A DNA stretch of 64,000 bases from Pseudobacter sp. Lineage in GTDB: Bacteria; Bacteroidota; Bacteroidia; Chitinophagales; Chitinophagaceae. Below the pieces are notes generated by a model. It was not told the origin of the DNA, searched no databases, and saw only the letters and a program-made list of their open reading frames with translations. A program made the position numbers and the translations under genes. The stretch lies in contig JAFIGX010000024.1 in the NCBI GenBank assembly GCA_017849455.1, forward strand, positions 558,001-622,000, given 5' to 3'. Positions 7,814 through 18,200 of this stretch are shown here, piece by piece (position 1 is the first letter of the stretch; every line of letters starts with the position of its first letter).

Positions 7814-8575
7814 ATGAATGCAATTCTCTGGCCTTTGCGTTGCCTGTATTTTATTTATGCAGCGATCACCTTCGTGGTGCTGATGCTGCTGGTGGTGCCG
7901 TGGGTGGTGGTAGCATTGTTTTTTGGTAAGATCAGGGGCGGCAATTTTATTTACCGTGTTTGCCGGGTCTGGGGCACTGCCTGGTTTTTCCTCATCGGTA
8001 TCAGGCATAGGAATTCTTATGATGTTCCCCATGATGGCAGTCGCCAGTACATTTTTGTAGCAAACCATATTTCTTATCTCGATATTCCGGTGATCGTGCG
8101 GTCGGTAGACCAGCCTGTCAGGATACTGGGCAAGGCGGAAATGTCGAAAGTGCCAGTGTTCGGGTTCATTTACCGGAATGCAGCAGTGATGGTCGACAGG
8201 AGCAGTGCCGAGAACAGGGCCAGAAGTGTGCGCATCCTGAAATCAGTGATCAGGAAAGGCATTTCAATTTTTATTTTTCCCGAAGGCACATTCAATGAGA
8301 CCGGTAAACCCCTCAGACCTTTTTATGATGGCGCATTCCGCATCGCCATTGAAACGCAAACACCCATCAAACCATTGCTGTTCCTCGATACCTATTCCCG
8401 GCAACACTACCGTTCCATCTTCTCACTCAACCCCGGAAAGTCGAGAACGATCTTTCTCGGGGAAGTGCCTGTGGCCGGACTGACCTCCAAAGATGTGAAC
8501 CTCCTGAAAGAAAAAGTGTTTGCAATAATGGAGGAGAAACTGAAAGTGTTTCAGGCCAATTGGGCTGAAGTATGA
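7814..8575 (+). CDS. plsC: 1-acyl-sn-glycerol-3-phosphate acyltransferase
   Basis: Membrane enzyme of phospholipid synthesis that acylates lysophosphatidate. It has an N-terminal hydrophobic helix (about 12-35), the acyltransferase block I NHISYLD (the H-x4-D catalytic pair), block III FPEGTFNETGKPL, and a V/P-rich strand IKPLLFLDTY. The length of 253 residues is usual. It lies in a rightward run with priA and murB that looks like loosely clustered housekeeping genes. Confidence 0.9.
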   Translation: MNAILWPLRCLYFIYAAITFVVLMLLVVPWVVVALFFGKIRGGNFIYRVCRVWGTAWFFLIGIRHRNSYDVPHDGSRQYIFVANHISYLDIPVIVRSVDQPVRILGKAEMSKVPVFGFIYRNAAVMVDRSSAENRARSVRILKSVIRKGISIFIFPEGTFNETGKPLRPFYDGAFRIAIETQTPIKPLLFLDTYSRQHYRSIFSLNPGKSRTIFLGEVPVAGLTSKDVNLLKEKVFAIMEEKLKVFQANWAEV

Positions 8576-8631
8576 TCTTACGGATTTTCCTCCAAATACA
8601 TAAAATCCATCCAATCATGGTTCAGACATCC

Positions 8632-8639
8632 TACATTTG
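8632..8639 (+). promoter_or_regulatory. Possible -7 element before priA
   Basis: TACATTTG fits TAnnTTTG and ends 5 nt before the TTG start codon of priA, which would leave almost no leader. No -33 TTG at the usual spacing is seen, so this is weak evidence. Confidence 0.25.
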
Positions 8640-8644
8640 ATCCC

Positions 8645-11095
8645 TTGTTTGCAGAAGTCATCATACCACTGGCATTACCCAGGAATTATACCTGGTCGGT
8701 CCCGGCCCATTTGACGGAGCAGGTACAGCCTGGCGTGCGTGTGGAAGTGGTATTGGGTAAGAATAAAAAATATGCCGGTGTGGTAAAACGCCTGCATAGC
8801 GAAAAGCCCGAAGCCTTCGAGACCAAGGACATCCTCAATGTGCTGGATGCCGCGCCCATCGTATTCTCCGGCCAGTTGCAGCTTTGGGAATGGATCGCCA
8901 GGTATTACATGTGCAGCGAAGGGGAAGTGATGGCAGCGGCCCTCCCTTCCCATTTCAAACTCAGCAGCGAAACCGAGCTGGTATACAATGAGGAATATGG
9001 GGAAGACTTCACCCAACTCGACCATGACGAATACCTGGTGGCTGAAGCCCTGCTCATGAAGAAAGAGCTGAAACTGGCCGAAGTGCAGCAACTACTGGAT
9101 TCTTCACATGTATATCCCGTAATAAAAAGACTGATCGAAAAAAAAGTATGTTTCGTATGGGAGGCGCTGAAAGAGACCTATTCTCCCAAAAAGGAAACCT
9201 ATGTGTTGCTGAACCCCCGATTCAACAATGAGGAAGAACTTGCCAAATTGCTCAATGAGGACAAGAAACTGCAGCGGGCCGAAAAGCAAATGGAGCTGTT
9301 GCTCAGTTACCTGCACCTCAGCAAGACCACAGGAGAAGTTACAAAAACAGGTCTCCTGAAAAAAAGCGGGGCCACGGACGCGCAACTGAAGGGATTGGTC
9401 GACAAAGATATCATCTGGCTGGAAAAGCGACAGATCGATCGCCTGCGCTATCTTCCCAAAGAGATCCAGATAGATTTCATGCTCACGCCTGCTCAGGAAA
9501 CAGCCCTGGATCAGGTGCTTGGATCTTTTAAGACCAAACAGGTAAGCCTGCTGCATGGGGTAACCGCCAGCGGCAAAACACAAGTGTATATCCGGCTGAT
9601 AGAACAATTCATCCGCAGTGGTAAACAGGTATTGTACCTGCTGCCCGAGATCGCACTGACCTCCCAGATCATCCGGCGACTGCAAAAACATTTCGGTGGC
9701 CATATCGGGATATACCATAGCAAATTCAACCAGAATGAAAGGGTAGAGATCTGGAACAAAATAAAGAGCGGTGAGTTGAAAGTAGTACTGGGAGCACGTT
9801 CTGCCCTGTTCCTTCCTTTTACGGAACTGGGGCTGGTGATCGTGGATGAAGAGCACGACCCCTCTTACAAACAACAGGAGCCTGCACCGAGATACCATGC
9901 CCGCGATGCAGCCATTTACTATGCTTCGCTCTTCCAGGCGAAAGTATTGCTCGGCAGCGCCACTCCATCCATAGAAAGTTATTTCAATGCGCAACAGCAA
10001 AAGTATGGGCTGGTAGTGCTCACGGAAAGGTTCGGTGGAGTGAAGCTTCCATCGATCGGGATCATCGATACGAAAAATGTACCGAGGCCGGGGAAAGACA
10101 AAGTGATCCTCACACCTGCCCTGAAAGCGGCCGTTGAACAATCATTACAGCAGAACAAACAGGTGATCCTCTTCCAGAACAGGCGCGGTTATTCGCCTTA
10201 CCAGGTATGCCAGTTCTGTGGCTGGATACCTCATTGCAAGTATTGCGATGTATCACTCAACTATCACAAGAACACCAATAAGCTCCATTGCCATTATTGT
10301 GGAACCGTATACCCATTGGTGAACACCTGCATGGCCTGCGGCAATCATCGTTTCCTGCAACAGAACTTCGGTACGGAAAGGATCGAAGAATACCTGGAAG
10401 AAATTTTTCCGCAGGCGAAAGTGGCCAGGATGGACATCGACAGCGTACGGGGTAAAACGGCCCATGATAACCTGATCCAATTATTTGAACAGGGCAGGGT
10501 CGATATCCTGGTGGGCACTCAGATGGTGGTGAAAGGGCTGGACTTCGAAAATGTGAACCTGGTGGGCGTGCTCGATGCGGACAGTCTGCTGAGTTTTGCC
10601 GACTTCCGGGTGAATGAGCGGGCTTTTCAGCTCATGGAGCAGGTGAGCGGCCGGGCCGGGCGAAAGGATGGGGAGGGGCATGTGATGATCCAGGTTGCGC
10701 AAACCAATCACCCGGTATTGTATTTCGTGCAGCAGCACGATTACAGGGCTTTTTTCGCGCAGGAACTGGCCGCCCGCAAACAATTCTTCTATCCTCCTTA
10801 CTCACGGTTCATCCAGCTAACGTTCAAGCACAAACTGAAAGATGTGGTGGATGGGGCGGCGCATAGCATGGCCAATGCCCTGAAAGAAAAATTCAGTCAA
10901 TACCTGGTGGGCCCGGCAGAACCGGTGGTGAACAGGGTACGCAATCAATACCTGATGGAGCTGATGATCAAATTGCCCAAGGATGCGGCATTGATCCAGC
11001 ATTGCAAGCAGCAGGTGCATGAACAGGTGGCGGTGTTGCACCAGGATAAGAAATACAGGAGTGTGGTGATCATTCCCGACGTTGACCCTTCATAA
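8645..11095 (+). CDS. priA: Primosomal replication restart helicase PriA
   Basis: Superfamily 2 helicase that reloads the replisome at stalled forks. The 816 residues show the N-terminal DNA-binding domain, Walker A GVTASGKT, Walker B DEEH, and eight zinc-binding cysteines between about residues 520 and 562 (CQFC, CKYC, CHYC, CMAC). Motif V/VI segments GTQMVVKGLDF and QVSGRAGR follow. Translation appears to begin at a TTG: the family N-terminus (F-A-x-V-I-x-P-L-A-L-P) begins right after it and no in-frame ATG lies nearby upstream. Confidence 0.95.
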   Translation: MFAEVIIPLALPRNYTWSVPAHLTEQVQPGVRVEVVLGKNKKYAGVVKRLHSEKPEAFETKDILNVLDAAPIVFSGQLQLWEWIARYYMCSEGEVMAAALPSHFKLSSETELVYNEEYGEDFTQLDHDEYLVAEALLMKKELKLAEVQQLLDSSHVYPVIKRLIEKKVCFVWEALKETYSPKKETYVLLNPRFNNEEELAKLLNEDKKLQRAEKQMELLLSYLHLSKTTGEVTKTGLLKKSGATDAQLKGLVDKDIIWLEKRQIDRLRYLPKEIQIDFMLTPAQETALDQVLGSFKTKQVSLLHGVTASGKTQVYIRLIEQFIRSGKQVLYLLPEIALTSQIIRRLQKHFGGHIGIYHSKFNQNERVEIWNKIKSGELKVVLGARSALFLPFTELGLVIVDEEHDPSYKQQEPAPRYHARDAAIYYASLFQAKVLLGSATPSIESYFNAQQQKYGLVVLTERFGGVKLPSIGIIDTKNVPRPGKDKVILTPALKAAVEQSLQQNKQVILFQNRRGYSPYQVCQFCGWIPHCKYCDVSLNYHKNTNKLHCHYCGTVYPLVNTCMACGNHRFLQQNFGTERIEEYLEEIFPQAKVARMDIDSVRGKTAHDNLIQLFEQGRVDILVGTQMVVKGLDFENVNLVGVLDADSLLSFADFRVNERAFQLMEQVSGRAGRKDGEGHVMIQVAQTNHPVLYFVQQHDYRAFFAQELAARKQFFYPPYSRFIQLTFKHKLKDVVDGAAHSMANALKEKFSQYLVGPAEPVVNRVRNQYLMELMIKLPKDAALIQHCKQQVHEQVAVLHQDKKYRSVVIIPDVDPS

Positions 11096-11116
11096 TAAGA
11101 TCGGTTTCCGGGGCCA

Positions 11117-11150
11117 TCAACGACAAACCACCAACAACAAACGACAAACA
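11117..11150. repeat. Solo arm of the 2.5-kb inverted-repeat family
   Basis: A 34-base C/A-rich stretch built from CAACAAACGACAAAC-like words, closely resembling the right arm of the inverted repeat at 2559-2590. No matching left arm is found between priA and murB. It sits 7 nt before the murB start codon. Confidence 0.65.
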
Positions 11151-11157
11151 AATCATT

Positions 11158-12174
11158 ATGCTGATCCAGGAAAATATTTCACTCCGTCCATTCAACACCA
11201 TGGGAATAGAGGCCAGGGCCCGTTATTTTGCGCGGTTCGGATCAGTGAGCGATCTTCAGGAGCTGTTGAAGGAACGGATAAAGGGCGCATCACCTTTCAT
11301 TCTTGGTGGCGGCAGCAATATCCTTTTTACAGGAGATGTGAATGGATGGGTATTGAAGAACGAGATCGGCGGGATCGACGAGCTGTATGAAGACAAAAAT
11401 CATATTTATGTAAAGGTGGGAGCGGGGGAGAACTGGCAGTCTTTCGTGGAGCATTGTATTAGCCGCAATTGGGCCGGCGTGGAAAATCTCTCATTGATAC
11501 CGGGCAATGTCGGCGCCACGCCCATGCAGAATATCGGCGCCTACGGCGCCGAGATCAAAGAGGTGTTCCAGGAGCTGGAAGCCTTGCATCTGGAGGATAG
11601 TACCATTCATACTTTTTCCGTGAACGATTGCGAATTCGGTTACCGGGAAAGTGTATTCAAAAGGAAATATAAAGACCGGTTCATCATCCTGAGCGTAACG
11701 TACCGTCTCAATAAAACACCGCAATTCAATACCAGCTACGGCGCTATCGGGCAGGAATTGGAAGGAATGGGCGTGAAAGACCTGAGCATTGCGGCCATTT
11801 CCCAGGCAGTGATCAATATCCGCCGATCGAAATTGCCCGATCCTGCCGTGATCGGCAATGCGGGCAGTTTTTTCAAGAACCCGTCCATCTCTTCTTCCCG
11901 GAACAAACAATTGCAACAACGCTTCCCCGGCATCGTGGGGTATCCAGGTGCTGGTGACCTTGTAAAGCTCGCAGCGGGCTGGCTGATCGAGCAATGCGGC
12001 TGGAAAGGGGTACGACGGGGAGATGCAGGTTGCCATGCGAAGCAGGCCCTCGTATTGGTGAATTACGGTAATGCTTCGGGCAAAGAGATATATGATCTGA
12101 GTGAAGATATTCTACAGAGTGTAAAACAAAAGTTTGGTGTGGAATTGGAAAGAGAGGTGAACATAGTCGTCTGA
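11158..12174 (+). CDS. murB: UDP-N-acetylmuramate dehydrogenase
   Basis: FAD enzyme that reduces UDP-GlcNAc-enolpyruvate to UDP-MurNAc in peptidoglycan synthesis. The 338 residues show the FAD-binding GGGSNILF, the IPGNVGATPMQNIGAYG block, the YRESVFK substrate segment and the catalytic NAGSFFKNP. Length and order fit type I MurB, as in E. coli. It converges with the MoxR-like ATPase gene, with 8 nt between the stops. Confidence 0.95.
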   Translation: MLIQENISLRPFNTMGIEARARYFARFGSVSDLQELLKERIKGASPFILGGGSNILFTGDVNGWVLKNEIGGIDELYEDKNHIYVKVGAGENWQSFVEHCISRNWAGVENLSLIPGNVGATPMQNIGAYGAEIKEVFQELEALHLEDSTIHTFSVNDCEFGYRESVFKRKYKDRFIILSVTYRLNKTPQFNTSYGAIGQELEGMGVKDLSIAAISQAVINIRRSKLPDPAVIGNAGSFFKNPSISSSRNKQLQQRFPGIVGYPGAGDLVKLAAGWLIEQCGWKGVRRGDAGCHAKQALVLVNYGNASGKEIYDLSEDILQSVKQKFGVELEREVNIVV

Positions 12175-12182
12175 ACCATGAT

Positions 12183-13700
12183 TCAGACAAAATCCTCACT
12201 ATCGAGTTCCTCATCCGAATAACTCGTTGTATTTCCCAACATAGATCCCATCAGGTCTTTGAACTCGATCTTGTTCTCCACGATCTTTTTACTGATCAGG
12301 GAGAAGGATGAAAGTCCATGCAGTACGAACTCCATGAGCAGGGCTGCTTCTTTTTCATTGGCATGCTTGAAATATTTCTTTACCAGGGCATGTAGTCCGT
12401 CTACTTTATACAATTGCTGTACCTTCTGATCGTCTTTGGTATTGAGGAACAGATCGAGGGTATTGCCCTTATCGAACCATGTCTGGATGGAGCGGTAAGG
12501 ATTTTCTTCCTGTTGAGCCTGCGAGCGTTTTTTCTTCAGTGATTCCGGGTTCGGAAAATAGTTGATGAATTGTGAGCGGATCGATTTATCGAGCAGGTTC
12601 ATGGCTACCTGGTAGGGGCCTTCCTGTTCGCCTTCATAGACCAGTTCTATTTTGCCGGTAATGCTGGGGATCAGGCCGATCATATCGCTGACCCAGACCT
12701 GTGTATCTTTTTCTTTGTTGATGATGGCCCTACGTTCTGCAGCGCTCACGGCATTCTCGAATGCGGAGATGCTGAGGCGTGCGGAAACACCGCTTTTCTT
12801 ATCGACCAGTTCACTGCTGCGTGCTTCGAAAGAGATCTGTTCGATCAGGCGTTTCAGCAGATCGCTGATCCTGACCTTCGCGGATTGTTCGGGCAGTATG
12901 TCCGCTTCCTGTTCCGTGATGGTGAGGGCGGTATCTATGTTTTTTGGATAGTGGGTAAGGATCTGGCTTTCGATACGGTCTTTGAGCGGTGTAACGATGG
13001 CCCCACGGTTCGTATAGTCTTCCGGGTTAGCCGTGAACACGAAAAGGATATCCAGTGGCATCCTCAGTTTGAAGCCGCGTATCTGTACGTCGCCTTCTTC
13101 GAGGATATTGAAGAGGGCCACCTGTATCCTGGCCTGCAGGTCGGGGATCTCATTGATCACGAAGATACCGCGGTTGCTGCGAGGGATGATACCATAGTGG
13201 ATCACATGTTCATCGGAAAAGCTGAGCCGCAGGTTGGCTGCTTTGATGGGGTCGATATCACCGATAAGGTCGGCCACGCTTACATCGGGGGTGGCCAGCT
13301 TTTCGCCGTAACGTTCACTGCGATGCACCCAGGTGATGGGCGTTTCATCGCCATGTGCGGCGATCTGGTCTTTGGCATAACGGGAAATGGGCTGCAGCGG
13401 ATCATCGTTGATCTCGCTGCCGGCGATCACGGGAATATATTCATCGAGCAGTTCCGTCATTTGCCGGGCCATGCGTGTCTTGGCCTGACCGCGGAGGCCG
13501 AGGAACAGGATATTATGCCGGGAGAGCAATGCCCTTTCTACATCGGGGATCACGGTCTCCTCATAACCGACGATCCCTTTGAAAGTGGTATCATTCTCCT
13601 GCAATTTCTTCATGAGGTTGGCACGTATCTCCTCCTTCACGGTCCTGGGGCGATAATTGCTTGCCTTCAATTCTCCGAGTGTCTGGATATTATTTTTCAT
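12183..13700 (-). CDS. MoxR/magnesium-chelatase-type AAA+ ATPase
   Basis: About 505 residues from the ATG at 13700 (MKNNIQTLGE). Residues 35-300 are an AAA+ core of the MoxR/ChlI clade, with P-loop-like LFLGLRGQAKTRMARQM, Walker B-like IFVINEIPDL and sensor FTANPEDYTNR. The C-terminal 200 residues are helical. MoxR proteins work as chaperone-like ATPases with VWA-domain partners, and the next upstream gene on the same strand encodes such a partner. The P-loop reads GLRGQAKT, as in this subfamily, rather than GxxGxGKT. Target complex unknown. Confidence 0.85.
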   Translation of the reverse strand: MKNNIQTLGELKASNYRPRTVKEEIRANLMKKLQENDTTFKGIVGYEETVIPDVERALLSRHNILFLGLRGQAKTRMARQMTELLDEYIPVIAGSEINDDPLQPISRYAKDQIAAHGDETPITWVHRSERYGEKLATPDVSVADLIGDIDPIKAANLRLSFSDEHVIHYGIIPRSNRGIFVINEIPDLQARIQVALFNILEEGDVQIRGFKLRMPLDILFVFTANPEDYTNRGAIVTPLKDRIESQILTHYPKNIDTALTITEQEADILPEQSAKVRISDLLKRLIEQISFEARSSELVDKKSGVSARLSISAFENAVSAAERRAIINKEKDTQVWVSDMIGLIPSITGKIELVYEGEQEGPYQVAMNLLDKSIRSQFINYFPNPESLKKKRSQAQQEENPYRSIQTWFDKGNTLDLFLNTKDDQKVQQLYKVDGLHALVKKYFKHANEKEAALLMEFVLHGLSSFSLISKKIVENKIEFKDLMGSMLGNTTSYSDEELDSEDFV

Positions 13701-13765
13701 TTCGATTGAGCCTTTCAATTTAATAAATGCTGAACTAAATCGGTCTGATCGGTTGGTCTGGTATT

Positions 13766-14863
13766 CTAATATACGGTCTTTCTTCTTCCGCTTTCGAAAT
13801 CCCTGAAAATAAAGGCGCCGAGCCGGTCGAGGGAGGCGAAAAAGGCTTTGCCGTTATTGGTTTCAGTGAACTCCTGTACGAAGCGCTGGAGATAGGGGTC
13901 TGTGGCGATCATGAACGTGGTGATCGGTATTTTCAGTTTTTTGCATTGTGCTGCCAGGTTGAGGCAGCGGCTGGTAATCTTCCTGTCGAGCCCGAAACTG
14001 TTTTTATAATATCGTTTACCGACTTTGAGGCAGGTAGGTTTACCGTCGGTGATCATGAATATCTGCTTGTTGGGATTTTTGCGGCGGCGCAGTAAGTCCA
14101 TCGCCATTTCCAGTCCGGCCACCGTATTGGTATGATAGGGCCCCACCTGCAGGTAAGGCAGGTCTTTGATCTCCACCTGCCAGGCATCGTTTCCGAACAC
14201 GACGATATCGAGTGTGTCTTTCGGATATTTGGTGGTGATCAGTTCGCTCAGGGCCATGGCCACTTTTTTGGCCGGTGTGATGCGGTCTTCCCCGTAGAGG
14301 ATCATGGAATGGGAAATATCGATCATGAGCACGGTAGATGTCTGGGCTTTGAAATCCGTTTCGCGGATAGCGAGATCATCTTCCTGCATATTGAATGAAT
14401 CGATGCCGTGGTTGATCTGTGCATTGCGGATGCTGGTGGTGAAGTCGATCTGTTCCAGCATATCCCCGAACTGGAAGGGCCTGGTTTCGGGGTTGATCTC
14501 GTCTCCCTGTCCGGGTTTGAAAGTGCGATGTTCGCCTTGTTTTGTCTTTTTCAGTTTGCCGAAGATCTCTTCCAGGGAGCGTTTGCGGATGCCCTGTTCG
14601 GTCTTTGGGGTGATACTGATCTCGCCATTGACCGTATTCTCCTGGATATAGCCTTTGTCTTTGAGGTCTTCGATAAAATCCCCCATTCCGTACTCATCGC
14701 CGGTCAGTTCGTACTCTTTGTCCAACTGGTTCATCCAGTTCAATGCCTCACCCACATCACCGTTCGTATAGGTGAGGAGCTGCATCAACACGTCCAGCAA
14801 TTGGTCGAACTTGCTCTTTCCCTGTTGATTGGGATCGAATTTGGAAAAACGGTGACCTATCAA
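13766..14863 (-). CDS. VWA-domain partner of the MoxR-like ATPase
   Basis: 365 residues. The N-terminal half is helical (SGD- and EALNWMNQLDKEY-type segments). Residues 165-340 are a von Willebrand A domain with metal-site motif DISHSM, a conserved Thr region and MITDGKPTC. It is probably bound by the adjacent ATPase; such pairs mature or remodel other protein complexes. The start is a TTG at 14863, chosen because the residues directly after it (IGHRFSKFDP) look like a conserved N-terminus and no ATG precedes it. The spacing to the ATPase gene is 65 nt. Confidence 0.8.
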   Translation of the reverse strand: MIGHRFSKFDPNQQGKSKFDQLLDVLMQLLTYTNGDVGEALNWMNQLDKEYELTGDEYGMGDFIEDLKDKGYIQENTVNGEISITPKTEQGIRKRSLEEIFGKLKKTKQGEHRTFKPGQGDEINPETRPFQFGDMLEQIDFTTSIRNAQINHGIDSFNMQEDDLAIRETDFKAQTSTVLMIDISHSMILYGEDRITPAKKVAMALSELITTKYPKDTLDIVVFGNDAWQVEIKDLPYLQVGPYHTNTVAGLEMAMDLLRRRKNPNKQIFMITDGKPTCLKVGKRYYKNSFGLDRKITSRCLNLAAQCKKLKIPITTFMIATDPYLQRFVQEFTETNNGKAFFASLDRLGAFIFRDFESGRRKTVY

Positions 14864-15139
14864 AATCGTAATTATTAGTGAGTGATCATGGTTGCGCTAC
14901 GCGGTGCTTACTCAATTTAAGCATAAAATCCGGTAGCAAAGCACTATATAATTACAAGTTAACAGTCAATTTGTTGAGGGAGGATAAGGGGAATAAGAAC
15001 AAATCATTCAGTCCCCAGGCTTTTGATCGGGTTCGTGATCGCTGCGGGGATGGATTGATGGACTGATAAACAGGAATTTGGTTTCCATGGCAGGTAGCGG
15101 ATCGTCCGCAAATGATACTATCACTGTACACTCCTCAAC
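14864..15139. other. Intergenic region
   Basis: Between the divergently placed end of the DUF2723 gene and the start of the VWA gene. It should hold the promoter of the VWA/MoxR pair. A 62-codon frame at 14878-15066 has no protein-like features and I do not call it. No RNA gene or repeat is seen. Confidence 0.4.
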
Positions 15140-15171
15140 AAAAAAAACCGCATACATTTTCATGCATGCGG
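15140..15171 (-). terminator. Rho-independent terminator of the DUF2723 gene
   Basis: On the minus strand a 10-bp stem with one mismatch (15148-15157 with 15162-15171, core CCGCAT/ATGCGG) and a 4-nt loop is followed by eight T. It lies about 34 nt after the stop of the DUF2723 gene. Confidence 0.8.
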
Positions 15172-15204
15172 CTTCCTGGTATGAATTGAATATTTTTCCC
15201 CAGG

Positions 15205-18200
15205 TCAATGGGGCTTCGTGGTATCCACTTTCTGGGAATCCGGCGCCTGCAATTCACCCGGCACATTTTCCACTGCATTGCCACCACCGGGTTTGAATTG
15301 TTTTTCCCAGTCGGCCAGTTGCATGAGCATCTGGTACGATGAAAGGATATCCTGTGCAAAATTGCTTTGCTGCCGCGAGAGGTTGCTGGGTTTATTGTTC
15401 AGCAATGCCGCGGCCTGCATGGCAAGTTGTTCATTGCTCAGGTTCTCTTCACCGAGAGAGCGGTAATATTTCATTTGCTGGTCGAGATCCGATTTCATGG
15501 AACGGCCCACTTTCTTTGCCAGGGCCTGATCATCGGCGCGGTAAGCGGCGAGGAGGAAGGTCATGGATACCCGGTTATGGAAATTACCGCGGTTGGAGGT
15601 CATGCCATAAGGCAGGTTGCTTTCCAGCACCATCTGATCGTACTTCTGTAATATTTTACGTGCTGAATCTTTCTTTTCCTCTTCAGCGAGATTGAGACCG
15701 AGGAAGGCATGTGCCTGGCGGATGCTGTTAAGATGGCGACGGTTCTCTTCATCGAAATACACGTTCTTCTTATTGGCATTGCCGTAGGCAAAATGTTCCA
15801 TCACATTTTTATAGCTCACATCGGTGCCGATATTGGAATTCTCGATGGGCACCAGCCTGTATGAAAGGCCCTCCATGCGCGCATATTTTTCGAGGCCCAG
15901 GTCTTCCAGTTCCTGTGTGGAAGTGAAATAGATGGGGCGTTTCCATTTATTGGCCGCTATCAGCGCCAGTACGGCCAGGTCATTTTTCTGGAGAAAATTG
16001 CGCTTGATGTCGAGTTTCAACTCGCTTACGATGCTGTCGCCGGGATTGAGGCCGAATGTTTTCCTCGCGGCTTCCACGTCTACGGGCACACTCACTTTGT
16101 TGACGGGGAAGATATTCGCCATTTCCTCATCGCCGAGTGGTACCTGGTTCTTGTTCTCATCGCTACCGGTAACATTCTTCAGCAGATCGTAGAGATCGTA
16201 ATATTTGTTCTGATCGTATCCCTGCAATTGGGTGGTAACACCTGCACGGCTCAGATACGAACCCGTGAAAACGATATCGCGTTTGTTGCCCTGGATCTGT
16301 TCGGGGGTGAAGATCACATCGGTAGGATCGCTTTCATTCACCTTGTACCGGAGCTGGTTGATATACCAGTCGGTACCCAACAGGCTATAGTTCACGACGC
16401 GCAGGTCTTTGCGAATACCTTCCACTTCCTGCGTATACCAGAGCGGGTAAGTATCATTATCACCGAAAGAGATGAGGATGGCATTTTTGGCGCAGCTTTC
16501 AAGATAGTCCTTGCCAAGATCGCGGGCCAGTGTTTTTTTGCTGCGGTCATGATCATCCCATTCCTGCGATGCCATGAGAATGGGCACTGCCAGCAGGCAG
16601 ATACCGAATGCCGCGTAGCCTGATAAATTCCCTTTCAGGAAACCGTCCAGTTGTTCTTTCACCCAGATCACGCCAAGCCCGATCCAGATAGCGAACGCAT
16701 AGAAAGAACCTACATAGGCGTAGTCACGTTCGCGGGGCTGGTAGCCGGATTGGTTCAGGTAAATAACGATGGCGAAGCCGGTGAAGAAGAACAGGAGGAA
16801 GTTTACGAGGAAATCCTTCTTGTTCCGCTGGAAGTGGAACACACCACCTATGATGCCCAGGATCAATGGGAGGAAATACAATTTATTATTGGCCTTATTG
16901 TCTTTCCCGGCAGTTGCGGGCAGTACATCGGGCGTACTATGTCCGAATAGTTTGTCGATAAAATCGATACCGCTGTTCCAGTTACCATCGCGGATATTTC
17001 CGAATCCCTGGAGGTCGTTCTGTTTGCCGGCGAAATTCCACATGAAATAGCGCCAGTACATCCAGTTGAACTGGTAACCGATGAAGTAGCGGATATTGCT
17101 TCCGAAGGTAGGTTGCTCATCGCCTTCGAGCCCGCCGAAATTGCGGTATACGGCTTCCTGGTTGCGTTCGTTGCCGTTATCGTACATACGGGGGAAGAGG
17201 TGGGGGCCGATCTTGCTCACGTCCCAGTCCGGGTGCTGACGGGAAATGGCGTCCAGCTCTTCTGAACTGGGTTTAGCGCTATAGTCCTGTTTCTTCATCT
17301 TGCCTACCACTTCATATTTCTTGTCGCCTTTCGCATATTGGTCGCCGGCAGTGACATAGGGAGACCGGTAAACGAAATCAGGTCCGTAGATAATGGGCCA
17401 GTCGCCATACTGATCGCGGCTCAGGTAACCTACGAGGCTCACGGGATTGTCGACATTGTACATGTCTACAGATGGATTGGCGTTGGAGCGGATCAGGGTG
17501 GTGAAATAGGTCGAGTAACCCAGGATCACGAAAATAGTAGCCCAGATACCCATCTTCAGGAATGAGGTGATATTCTGTTTATAATAATAGCAAAGAGCAA
17601 TAATGCCTCCCAGGCCGAGCAGCAGGAGAACGAAAGTGCCGCCGGATTTGATAAAGGGGAAGCAGAACAGGAGGATGATGGCCGATAACCATACCGGGAA
17701 CAGCGTGAACTTGCGGACCTGGGCATCGGTGAAACGGAGGCCCAGCACCAGCAAAGCTGCCAGTAAAATGAAATAGGTGCCAAAGCCCACGAAGAAGGGT
17801 GTGCCGAGGCTGTTCACGAAGAAGATATCGAAAGAGCCTGCGCCCCTGATCGACCACTGGATGATCACCACCTGTACGAGCCCGGTGATCACACAGCCCA
17901 CCAGAAAGGCAAAGAAAGTGCCCCAGCGGCTAACCTTATAACGTTTGAAATAATATACCATCACGATGGCCGGGATCGTAAGCAGGTTCAGGAGGTGAAC
18001 GCCGATCGACAGGCCCATCATGAAAAAAAGGAATATGATCCACCGGTCGGCCCTGGAAAACTTATGACCGTCTGTTCTGTTTTCGAGATCTACTTCATGC
18101 TCCCATTTCAGGATTGCCCAGAACACTACGGCGGTGAACAGGGAGGAGAGGGCATATACTTCACCCTCCACAGCGCTGTACCAGAAAGAATCGCAGAAAG

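Noticed and set aside
14878..15066. 62-codon frame in the spacer after the VWA gene
   Set aside because: No protein-like features, and it overlaps the probable promoter region.
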